Part shown: in pieces, positions 35,542-45,654 of the stretch
How positions within the stretch are numbered: the first letter of the stretch is position 1
Layout of the letters: every line of letters starts with the position of its first letter
NCBI GenBank assembly: GCA_949358305.1
Contig: OX442315.1
Location: 35,800,427-35,864,426, forward strand
Direction: 5' to 3'
Source of the DNA: Strigamia acuminata
Taxonomy: Eukaryota > Arthropoda > Chilopoda > Geophilomorpha > Linotaeniidae
DNA: 64,000 nt
Notes under the pieces: model-generated
Seen by the model: the letters and a program-made list of their open reading frames with translations, nothing else
Databases searched by the model: none
What the model was told of the DNA's origin: nothing
Program-made: the position numbers and the translations under genes

Positions 35542-35799
35542 GCAGTTTGATGTTTTCTTGGGAGGAGAAAATGTAACTGTCCAGTTGAAGTTTTTCCCCC
35601 TTTTGCTCCATTCTTCGAATGACTGCACCTCAGGCGACGGTAGGTGTCTGTCTGACGGTTAATTGTTCTCGCGTCCTCAGGGAGTTTGTATTTCTTCACA
35701 TTGTCTGGCATTTGCAAGATGACAAACAAACTTTATGGATAGAAAATTTGCTGTTGTTTTTGTTACTTCTAATATTTCTATTGGAAATATTAAAAAGAA

Positions 35800-37700
35800 A
35801 CCTTGTCAACTTGCTTACAAGTAAGTCTGATTTTCAGTAGAAAAGCAAACCTGAAAAATTATTTCTAGATTTTTTGAGAAACTAGAGCATAATTCATTTC
35901 CAGTAGATTTATTTTAAGTGTTATAAAAAGTTTCATTCTTATATACACCTCTTTATTTCCAAATTTTTTGAGAAAGGGTTATAAAGAGTTTCATTCTTTA
36001 CCCCTTCCCCCTTTTTCTTCAGAATTATCAGATTCTGTAGAAATATCAAAAATGAAACTCAGTTAAACTTCTTAGTTTAATTTTCAACAAAATAAACATA
36101 AAAAATTTAATTCCCAAAATTTTCGGGAGAAAATTATCGTTTTGTTGTCTTTAGTACTTCTGTCGAAATACTAAAGTCAGACCTTATTTCCACATTTTTA
36201 TTAATCACATTCCTGATTAACAAAACGTTGTTTTGATTCTTAAAATGTTTCTTGTGAGAGAAAACATTATAAAAAGGTTGAAGGTTGGGTGGATGAAAAG
36301 TGACCTTTTGGGGTCAACTTAGTCATTCATCCCCCTTTGCTGGGGTTCCCTCTAAGTTTCCATTGTTTCCAACAAATCTTGTCGGTGCGTCATAATAATT
36401 TTTATTAAAAAAAAAAATGACTCTTCAATTTTACTTTTATTTCTTGCGAAATAATAAATAAAGTACGGTAGTTTCTAATCAATACGAATAATTCCGGGAA
36501 CAATGGTTAATTATTATTTTGATTAGAAATAATAATAACATGGTGATCTGGCAGCTATATTTCCCTGGTTTTAAAGAGAATTTCCTCTAGTTTGTGAGTC
36601 GTTTGCTCCTAGAGGGAGAAAGAGTACAAACTTCGAAAAAAAAACTCTACTTTGAACCAGAATCAAATTTGTATCAACTTTCTTGTAAAAAGAATTTCCT
36701 CCAGTTTGTGAAATCGTTTGCTCCTAGAGGGAGAAAGAGCACAAACTTCGAAAAACTCCACCTTACCAAAAAGTTGATTTCACGTTAAGTCTTAGTTAAT
36801 GTGAATAAATTTGACAGGAAGAAGTTTGATTAATATTTCGATTAGAAATAATAATAACACAGTGGTGTTGTAGTTATATTTTTCTTGTAAAAGAGAAAAT
36901 ACAACAACAAACAATGGTTATAATTTTCTCGCGAAAGAAAAATTACAACACAAAATGTCAAAATGCTCAAATATGAGTTTTCCAACTTCTATCCAAGTTG
37001 TAGAATCTTCAGTTGGCTTTCTTAGTCAAACTTTTTATTCAAAAGAAATTGACTCAAGAAAATCTTCAATTTATTTATATTTCTCGCAAAATAATAAATA
37101 AAGTACGGTAGCCTAATTATTACATTTTTTGTGCAAAAAATGCAACTAGACGGTTGTTACGAATAAATTCGTGGCAGTGTTTAATTAATATTTCGAATGG
37201 AAATAATAACAACACGGTGAATTGTCATCATATTTTTCTTGTCAAAGAGAAAATACAACAAACAAAACAGTGGTTCTAAATTTCTTGTTAAAGAAAAATT
37301 AAAACATCAAAACGTTGGTTATAATTTTCTTGTTAGAGAAAAATTAAAACACAAAACGTCGGTCTAAACTAAAATGGCGACAGTACGCCCTCAAAAATAA
37401 TTTTCCAACATCTGAGTAATATTTCCTTAGCTTAATCTTTTTCGAGAATTAAACTTTTGAAATTTATTAACTCCAAATTTACGGTTTTCCCCTGGCTAAA
37501 TAACTCTTGAAGTTATAAACTAGTGAGAATTCTACATTAATATTTCTACCAAAATATTAAGTAACAAAACCGCTGCAAAGTTCCATGGTTAAATTTTTTG
37601 TATAAAAAAGTAACCTTTGAATTCTTATTTCTTGATTTTTCTTAAAATATTTTTTGCAAAAATATCTCACGGGAATATTTGTGGAAATACAGTTTAATTG
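35800..37700. repeat. Array of diverse short hairpins, first block
   Basis: This has no gene. It is a run of different imperfect palindromes about 25-30 bp long, many followed by ACAAC or AAAAC. Examples: TAATTTTCT-cgcgaa-AGAAAAATTA (36921-36945), TAATTTTCT-tgttag-AGAAAAATTA (37322-37346). ATAATAAATAAAGTACGGTAG recurs near 36450 and 37095. A longer pair, CTCCTAGAGGGAGAAAGAG, occurs near 36606 and 36721. Confidence 0.8.
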
Positions 37701-37771
37701 GGTTTATTTTCTTGTAGGAAAATAAACTCTACAATCTCGCTTTTTCTTGATGCTGAAAAATGGTATCACAT

Positions 37772-38560
37772 CTAACTGGAAGTGACTACCATAAAACTTC
37801 CAAATCGTTCGCGATCACTTATTACAATGTCCAAACGCTCAGGGTTAGATTTATTGTTAGATAAATTCTTTTCCCCTTGTTTTCTTGCTTCGAATAAATC
37901 GCGTCGGTTTTGCCATAATAATTTTTGTTCAAAATTAAATATGAACAGTGCAAATTCAAACATCAGCGATAGTTCGACCACCGGTGGAGGTGGAGGAACA
38001 AGCCGTCTTGGTGAAGTCGAATACGTACGTCGTTCGGGAGTGGAGTTTCGCAACTCTGCCCTCGAATTATTCGCTACAGGTGAAGTTCGTTGGTCCTGTC
38101 GGATCGGTGTACCGACTCGGGGTTGCTGCACATCCGTACGTTCAGTCGACGGAGCCTCGTGGGACTTTGGAGTCGATGCACGTGGCGCCGAAGTTCGTTC
38201 TCGTCTCGGTGAAGACGATTTATCTACGGGTAATGGCATTGGAGCGCGTGGCGGCCCACGCGACTTCTTCTAAGTTGCTGGCGGTCTTCCGTTAATACCT
38301 CCGTGGTTCAGTTCCAAACCGTCCGCTGACTGAGCGGAGCGATCTGACGAACTTCCGGGTTGCTGGTTACGGGCCGTGAACTGCTTAGTTTCGGCCAGCG
38401 AATTGAAGGATCGTATGTCCAAATTGAAATGGCAACAATACGCCTGTAATTCTTCGTCGTCTCGTAGCGTGCGTTCGTCTACGCGTGGAGTGAATGGGTT
38501 GTGAGACCTGTTCTCCTCCTCCTGATTCATCGTCGCGAACAAATCGTGTCGGTGTGTCAT
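37772..38560 (-). pseudogene. Pro/Ser/Arg-rich open frame with one in-frame stop (possible gag-like remnant)
   Basis: Minus-strand frame from Met at 38560, with a single TAG at 38272-38270, continuing in the same frame to 37772. The first part has DERTLRDDEELQAYCCHFNL and a Gln/Ser-rich stretch; the second part has many SP/TP and RR motifs (SSSPRRERTSAPRASTPKS) and five prolines in a row. Composition suggests a disordered, nucleic-acid-binding protein. No zinc knuckle or capsid motif is seen, so gag is only a guess. Its GC content is well above the surrounding element. The phrase AATCG(C/T)GTCGGT...AAAATTAA flanks it at 37900-37940 and 38540-38580. Confidence 0.4.
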
Positions 38561-38607
38561 GGTAATTTTTATTCAAAATTAACAGATACAGGGTGAACTT
38601 CAAAAAA

Positions 38608-38815
38608 AAATCGGCGATAGATTCGGTGTGAGATTACGTACCGTTTAGTACGTAACCGACAAAATCGAACAACAACAAAAATTGGCGATAGGTTCGGTGT
38701 GAGATTACGTACCGTTTAGTACGTAACCGCCAAAATCGAACAACAACAAAAATTGGCGATAGGTTTGGTGTTAAAACGTGTACTGTGGGGTACACGAAAA
38801 ACAACAAGAAAATAA
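38608..38815. repeat. Three ~75-bp tandem copies, each with a strong hairpin
   Basis: The unit contains TTGGCGATAGGTTCGGTGTG, a palindrome and AACAACAACAAAAA. The palindrome is TTACGTAC-cgttta-GTACGTAA in the first two copies (first at 38634-38655). In the third copy it is CGTGTAC-tgtggg-GTACACG: sequence changed on both sides, pairing and loop length kept. Confidence 0.85.
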
Positions 38816-39399
38816 CGCCCAAAAAATAGATTGGAGTACGAAGGATTTTAATACAACACTAGCGCGGAGAAACAGTCACGCCTAAATTAAAACTAGAGAA
38901 AGAATAGTACAACTGATTCTTTAAACTTGGTGTGGGCAAAACACACTTAAACTACAAAAATGAAAATACACTTTTTATACTAAACTAGCGCTTAGGGAGG
39001 TGCGCTTTAAACTACAATGTTTTAACAAAATTACACTTAACTTTACGGCTTTTCGGATGCAAAATGGTCCAAACGAACAAGGTGGTCACGGTCCAAAATG
39101 GTGGTCAAGAGACGTCCAGTCAGTGTGGATGCAAGAATGCAAGTGGTCTTCACACTTCCCAAAAAATGAATTTTGGGGGTTAATCCGTTCAGTGGGATTG
39201 GACAAATAAAAAAATGACACATTTGACGTGTGCCACTCATTCATCACCCAACAATGCATTTCCTTTTCTGGATATGCCACCCACTGAGTTTTGGTCCAAA
39301 TTCTTTTTCGAGAATTTGAACTTTGCCATTCTTGTCAGCAAGATTAACCTGTTTTTTAAGACAAGTCAAAATCGCCCATTCTCCACAGCTGCTTGACAA

Positions 39400-40075
39400 T
39401 CTCCAGTCTCTTTGTAAAGAGAAAATTGTTTTTATTTCTTTTTCGGGAAATAATCACAAAATACTACCATTAGTCACATTTTTGGTGAGAAAATATGACC
39501 TCTTCAGACTACCATCCCAGTGTCGTTAACTTTTCGTACAAAAAGTTAAAGTTCAAGCATTTTGATTAGAAATAACTTAGACAATGGACAGCATCGTAAA
39601 TTCTTCTAGTTGTAGAAACTTCTGTTTGTTTGTCGAGAATCAAAACTTTTTATTCAAAAGAAATGATCCAACAAACGTCTGGCACATTTATTTATATTTT
39701 TCGCGAAATAATAAATAACGTACGGTAGTCTACTTGTTACACATTCTTGTGAGAAAAATGCAACTAGACTCGGGAGACAGTGTTCAAATAATATTTCGAT
39801 TAAAATATTAACAACACTGTGAAATTTGTAATTATATTTTTCTTTTTCGAGAGAAAATACAACAAACAAATCAAAAATCGTAACTTTCTCGTTAAAGAAA
39901 ATCACAACACGAACAAAACGGTTATAAATTTCTTTTTTAAGAAAATTTACAACACGGACATTTAGTCATAATTTTCTGGTTAGAAAAAATACAACTCAGC
40001 CATAATTTTCTTGGTAAAGAAAAATTACAACAAAAATGTCAAAATTCAAAATTTTACCTGAGTTCACTTTTAGCT
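39400..40075. repeat. Array of diverse short hairpins, second block
   Basis: It continues the pattern of 35800-37700. Examples: TAACTTTCT-cgttaa-AGAAAATCAC near 39888, AATTTCT-ttttta-AGAAAATTT near 39928, TAATTTTCT-tggtaa-AGAAAAATTA at 40003-40027. Most are followed by ACAAC. No gene. Confidence 0.78.
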
Positions 40076-40103
40076 TGCAACCTATCTCGGTGGAACCTCC
40101 ACG

Positions 40104-41822
40104 TGTGACGATGACCTTTCGATGACGCTATCCGCTCAAAATGTGTATTTTGGCATAACAAGCAAGTCTATCAATTCTAGTAGTTGAGAGATAAGTTAAC
40201 AAACCTAAAGTGTGAACTGGGTAAAATAATGAAACCGGTGGTTATCAAGACATAACATGATTTATTGATATATAAATATAATCACCGTGAAGTGATTATA
40301 TTAATCAATTCGCATAAACTACAGTTATACATTAACTATGCCGACAAGTGGCCGTATAAATGGGTAGATAACTATACATACAGTTGCCTAACCGGCGCTA
40401 TGATAATATCAAGTCGGCTTCATCGGGTCAGTAAGATGTCGTCTGAATCGGTTGATTATTTGGTCCTAATTGCACATCGGGGTCTGGTTCAAATCTGTAA
40501 TGAAAAAGTTAGTATCCGAGGACGTCCGGTTGACGGTATCTGCATCGCCACAAACTTGGGGCGGTTATTGGTTTAAATGGCTTGTGAGAGCCATTTACCA
40601 ATTGACCTCTTATAAGTGGTTTAAGACATTTATAATTGGTGTGATACGTCAAATTGGTTCTTCATACGAGAGTAAACTGTTGCGAGTTTACAATCATAAC
40701 TTCTGGTTCCGTGCAATGGATGCATTTATTAGAGTATTACTTTTCAGTAAATACTCGTAATAATTCTGCTTACATAAAGTTGGCAATTTAGCTACACATT
40801 TACTGGCAAGTAAATGCTAATGTAGCTAGTCTTCAGTTTTGTACAGTTCTGGAAGAAGTATCCATGTTTATGCACAATGCTGAGTTGTGACATAAACTAG
40901 CTGGGGATTTAATCTAACTAAACTTTTCCGAGTTTAGTTATTTCAACCCTAATGTTACATTTTTGACACGCTGTTCGGCAGCCGTGGTTTACTGTAACTG
41001 GCAGGCCTTGTGGAACACTTGTTGAATTATATCCGGCCCGACGGGATTCTTACCACTCATCGCCGCGACCTGATCTCCTCACGGCCACACAGCCGTCATC
41101 GGGCACCCGGACATGGAGGCATCATATCACCCATCTCCACGTCAAGTGTACGCCGTATGTAGGTTGTCATAGGCCCGCAGTATAAGGGGCATTGACTGCG
41201 CAATCAACAGACAAGCAAGTGTCTGCGCAATCAACATGACAACCGGAGTAGTAGAAAGGGCTCAAGAAAACATATAGTCAAAATATCTGGTCAAGAGCGA
41301 GCTACTTCCTGTTGCGAGGAAGTATATACTCGGGGAAAACAATAGCTTGACCATTGCTCCAATGAGAGCAGTGGTCCCCTGAATCCCTCCAATCACTGGT
41401 CAGAGTGATGGGATACTCAGGACACATTTCCAGTCCAGGTGGTCAACAGGAACTGGATACACAGGCCATAGCTCTCTGCTAGGTCAGGACAGGAACTGGA
41501 TAGCGAGGAACACTTTTGGATTAAGTCTTTCAACTTAACCAAGGGGGGTCCGAGCTGGAAGCAGGTGCAGAGGGGTGAGTTAATCCCCTAAACCTAGTTT
41601 TGTGATAACTTGACAAGAGTTGTCACAAAACAGTTTAATATCAATATTTACTTCAATAAATAAAGATAAAGTTGATTCTCTACATTGAAATCACATAAAA
41701 GTTGCATTTTATGTGATTTTACATCAAACTGGAAATTCTGTTCGAATTTGCCACTTTTGGTCGTCAGCGCCATCTATTGGCGAAATTGTCGTTATATCGA
41801 GTGGAGAAGGCCGTGACCGTCA
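40104..41822. repeat. Right terminal direct repeat (LTR-like)
   Basis: This is the second copy of 31823-33541. Shared sequence extends two bases beyond the CA end (to 41824) before the flank ACTGTTCATC, which belongs to the interrupted MYND gene. Near-identity of the two repeats indicates recent insertion, or recent recombination between them. Confidence 0.88.
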
Positions 41823-41824
41823 TA

Positions 41825-43546
41825 ACTGTTCATCTTGTATCTCTCTCTCCGCCCCTTCATCGACAGATCGGCCGTAGCTAATCCGCTAGTTTCTTCCCAA
41901 CTTTTTATTTCTTTATCAATTTTCGCAAACTTCTCTTTCAATTTCCTAACTTCGGCCTCAAATCCGTCCGATTTTGAAATTGCTTCCAAACTACCGTGGG
42001 ACACGGCCCGCTGATGCCATTCCATCGCTTGCTCGGCATCTTCTGCATTCGTCAGATAATATCTTGCCAGAGTCCACATTGCATCGAAATCAAATTGCTT
42101 CGCTGCATGATTCAGATATTGCACGCCCTTCAGCTCATTTCTTTCCACGCCTGTTCCATTCAGGTAACACAAACCCAGGTTTGAAGCGCCCACAGCGTAT
42201 CCATTATCAGAAGCCCTTTGGTAAAACTTGACCGACTCTTCTAAATCGATGGGCAAACCAATTCCCTTCCTATACATACAACCCAAATCGTTTTCTGCAA
42301 AGGCTATAACACTATTATTGCAAATATCAGATGATTTCGGACTCGATGCAACTTGTTTAAGCAATTTAATGCTTTTTTCTAAGTCTATCTCAACTCCAAC
42401 GCCTAATCTATACATGTTTGCAATATGGTAGAGTGCCTGCGTGCTTTTTTGATCTGCCGCTTTCCAAAGCAAATCCAAAATTATTTTGAAATCCGGTTCA
42501 GGTTCTTCATACACTATCAAGTACATCGCCTTCATTAGGAAAAAGTCCGGAGAACTTTCGTCTCCAGAGTTTATTATTTCTTTTAGTCCGTTAGGAGGCA
42601 TTCCTATTCCAAATCTCTTGTTGACGAGGTCTTTCACGTCTCGAAAGTGGTTTTGAAACAAAATCTCGCGAGGTGATTTCGGTTTCGGGATCCTTCGCTC
42701 GCAGTCATCACGCAGCGAGACAATTTCCATTTTATCCGGTTCCAATTGCAAAGCGATGCTGAAATATTTAAAAGCCTTTTCGTATTTTCCTATAAGTCGG
42801 TAAACGCGGCCTAAACGGTAATAACTGCGAAACCACGCCGGCAACAGTTGAACGGCTCTTATCGCGTCTTCTAAGGATAACTCTATGTTTACGTCATTGG
42901 CAATCATTAAGTAAACAGCTGATCGGTTGGAATATAATTCTCCCAGCAGTTGATTCGAGATTTCCGTCAGTTCGATCGCTTGACTGTAGCATCGGATCGC
43001 CTCTACAAACTTCTTTGCCTCGAATAATGAATTTGCCACGTCTTTCAAGCGGTGGGCGGTCAATTCATTCTCCGGGTCTTGAAAAGTCAGTCTGGCGAAT
43101 AGGTCTTCCACAGATGGTCGAAATTCATTTAAAATGTCTTCAACTTTTCGGGTCTTTCTCTTGTACTCGGCATTCGACATGACCATTTTGTAATTGCGGT
43201 AAACGTCATTCTGCAACATCGACAAGTTGGTTAAACGTAATTTTTGACGTTTGCTCAATCCATTTCCGGCGCCGAAATCCGTCTTCTGGAGGACGTGGTT
43301 GCAAAGTCTCAAATCCCAGAGAGAAACGTTGCCGCATTCGAGCAATTTCTTCTGCCTGCCACTGCTCGTTATCCACGCTCTTCTCCCGACTCCCATTGCA
43401 AACGCTGTTCCTTGATGTGGGATGTTTTTCCACACTCCATTCGAACACATTTTCCATTGTTTCAAAAGAAATTGTCGAATTACGTGATTTGCTTCAGGTA
43501 GACGGAAACAGTTCAATTTAACGTAGTTTTCTTTGTTGGAAGCCAT
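41825..43546 (-). pseudogene. TPR/Sel1/MYND gene, 5' half, separated by insertion
   Basis: The Met at 43546 (MASNKENYVKLNCF) follows directly after CTCTTGCAG, a splice acceptor, so the five codons upstream (MLLLLQ frame) are probably intron and the first exon is non-coding. The frame has three TPR-like repeats (about residues 160-290: DVANSLFEAKKFVEAIRCYS, YYRLGRVYRLIGKYEKAFKY) and four Sel1 repeats (about 370-530: ALYHIANMYRLGVGVE, ENDLGCMYRKGIGLP, GASNLGLCYLNGTGVE, MWTLARYYLTNAEDA). It runs into the element at NSYDGHG, where a stop follows in the terminal repeat. No other lesion is seen. Confidence 0.85.
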
Positions 43547-44094
43547 CTGCAAGAGAAGAAGCATTTTCTTGTTAAATTCACAAATTTATTTTTTGCATTT
43601 ATTCAATTCTTATCAATAAAAAATTAACTGTTACGTGGCATGTAAAAAAGATTTTTAATTTTTAATAATCAAAATACTCTGTATTATCATTTGGGGGGGG
43701 GGGGGGGGGTGTTTCAGTTTTCTTATGTAATTCGGAAGCGGGGGTCGGAAATTTGTTACAACCATGTTAGAGAGGCGGGGGGGGGGGGGGGGTCTAAAAA
43801 TCCCAAATTTTGCGTTACGTAATTTATGGATGTCCCCTAATTATTTCGACCAGATTCATCATGACTGGACATATTAGAATAGAAGAAATACGGTAAATTA
43901 CGCCGTGTTTATCCACTTAAAAATGAAATATATATTTTATATCTGTCAGTTACCGTAATCGTAATCCTAATTGAGAGTCAATAACTTATTCAAAAGCTGC
44001 TTACGGTATGTGCTACTCTGGTTTGCTTCACCTAAAAGAGAAACAAGTTTTCCTTTTCAAGTGTCAAAGTTGATCCTTAAATTACCGTACTGCC
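43547..44094. other. Upstream flank of the split MYND gene, with a half MITE
   Basis: Homologous to 52370-52930. It holds two G-runs (about 43693 and 43779) and a sequence ending GTTACGTAATTTATGGATGTCCCC near 43838; this resembles one end of the MITE family at 63445-63966. No gene. Confidence 0.6.
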
Positions 44095-44405
44095 TCGATT
44101 TAACGCCGGGGCGTTTATTCATTTTTTCTAGTTGACCCCCCCGGCGTTCATTCAAAGCCCGGCGATTATTCGCGCCGGGCGTCTACCCGAAAAAAAAAAT
44201 TGGAAAGCCACTCATTGCTAGCTATTCTTCGATGTTTCGACCAAAAGACCTCTCAAAACGTTTAAAAAACGTTTCAACCCGGCGTTTAAACAAACCCGGC
44301 GTTCATTTAAGGCCGGCGTTTATTGCCATTTCGTCCTCAGTTTGCCCGGCGCTTAATCAGGAGCCGGCGTTTAGATACGACCGGCGTTAAATCGAGGCAG
44401 TACGG
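44095..44405. mobile_element. 311-bp MITE with TA duplication and an empty site
   Basis: Inverted ends CCGTACTGCCTCGATTTAAC and GTTAAATCGAGGCAGTACGG, flanked by TA. The interior repeats the word CCGGCGTT (and complements) about ten times. The duplicated flank near 52928 lacks it: CCTTAAATTA runs straight into ACACAAGTGC. So the element came in after the segmental duplication, or was lost cleanly from the other copy. Confidence 0.92.
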
Positions 44406-44689
44406 TAACACACAAGTGCTTTGCTCATCATATATTTTACCTCAAAGTAGTTCTATGCGAAAATGTCAAGCTTAAACGAAGCAACGACTAAATCGAAACT
44501 AATGGAAACATATGACCAGCACAACGAAGTTCAAGGTTGAATTTTGTCCAGCCAATAAGCTAGCTCATCATTAAATCCCTACTAATACCTATTGCCATCT
44601 AGCGTCACTATAAAGAAACTATAAAGAAACTTTTCTGCATAGCTCCGCGCTTGTTCAGTACAATAATTCAGTCATGAAATGTGGAGTAT

Positions 44690-44765
44690 GTTTGTAATTT
44701 TTTCCATTTTTTTTTAGATCCTGTTTAAGGAATTCAACAGCCAGGTTAATGTTTTACTTTGAAAT
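44690..44765 (-). pseudogene. Short relic of a TPR/Sel1/MYND gene
   Basis: GAATTCAACAGCCAGGTTAA matches the part of the MYND genes that encodes LAVEFFQQ-like sequence (compare near 31630). The homologous place in the other copy, 53255-53500, holds a longer relic, so the relic predates the duplication. Confidence 0.6.
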
Positions 44766-45107
44766 CAGGTATGTTCTTATTTTTAATAAAGTACGAAAAT
44801 AAAATATATTTATTTATCGGAATTATCCGTGGCTGGTTTAGATTCATATTTCAGAATCCAATGACTTTTTTAATCTTATTTCGAATTCCTTCGAATTTGC
44901 GATTTCTTTGTAATCTTCTTTGCTGTGTTATCCAACACATGTTTTCTTAATCGACGGTATCATCGTGTTTTCTAGGTGGACATGATTATGTTCGGATACA
45001 GATGATATTAATTAGGCCTGTGCGAGTTTGCGATTAATCGCAATGCGATTTTTTTGGGCGAATATCGCAGCTACTTAAGTCACTAGCTGTCGTTTGCGAT
45101 ATATCGC

Positions 45108-45206
45108 ATATTGCGATTATTGCGATTATTGCGATTATTGCGATTATTGCGATTATTGCGATTATTGCGATATTGAGATTATTGCGATTACTGCGATTAT
45201 TGTGAT
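45108..45206. repeat. Microsatellite, 9-bp unit GCGATTATT
   Basis: About ten tandem copies of GCGATTATT with a few changes at the right edge. Translated it gives an Ile-Ala-Ile run, which is an artefact. Confidence 0.95.
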
Positions 45207-45654
45207 TTAACTTAAATCGCATATAGAATGAGTGTGGACGTGGAGTGTGGACCAACAGTTCAACAGGCGCGAATTGTTGATCAAATTTAAGCGCCCTCCC
45301 AACTTCAAACCGTGCAAATGGATGGATTTTGTTGCTCAACATCAACAGGTGATGAAATTTGATAGTGCTTAAAAGAACAAGATGGTTGCTTGGTTAGAAT
45401 TACATTTAATGCGTTTTTTTTTAAATAATGACTAGAAATAACTTATTGAAATGTATTTTCTGCTGGGCACCGAAATTGGAGTGATAGTGAAGATTGAACC
45501 GGACACGGAAGCAGACTGCACCGCGAATTGCAGCGTCGAGACTCGAGAAACTTCCGTTTTATTGCGAAGGATTCGACTTCTTCGAGCATTCGACAGTTGC
45601 GTTACGTCGATCCCACTTCTGGAAAAATAACGTGTTACTTCAGATCGCATTATA

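Larger units (their letters stand above)
31823..41822. mobile_element. 10-kb LTR-retrotransposon-like element lacking recognisable polymerase
   Basis: Two near-identical direct repeats of 1719 bp (31823-33541 and 40104-41822) bound a 6.56-kb interior. Each repeat begins TGTGACGATGACC and ends GTGACCGTCA, the TG...CA form of LTRs. The element splits a TPR/Sel1/MYND gene. I found no reverse transcriptase, RNase H, integrase or protease frame on either strand, and no clear tRNA-primer site or polypurine tract. A 5-bp GACCG precedes the left repeat and also occurs within the shared right end, so target duplication and exact borders are ambiguous. Best fit: a large non-autonomous LTR element (LARD-like). 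The interior is made of tandem repeats and hairpins, described separately. Confidence 0.75.

Noticed and set aside
43206-43501. Open frames of 83-85 codons on both strands near the starts of the MYND genes (also 52029-52344)
   Set aside because: They are other-frame shadows of the conserved MYND coding sequence.
43540-43564. Upstream Met (MLLLLQ) as the start of the MYND proteins
   Set aside because: The codons coincide with a polypyrimidine tract and CTCTTGCAG acceptor directly before the conserved Met in both copies.
45034-45345. 103-codon protein with an Ile-Ala run
   Set aside because: It is translation of the GCGATTATT microsatellite.
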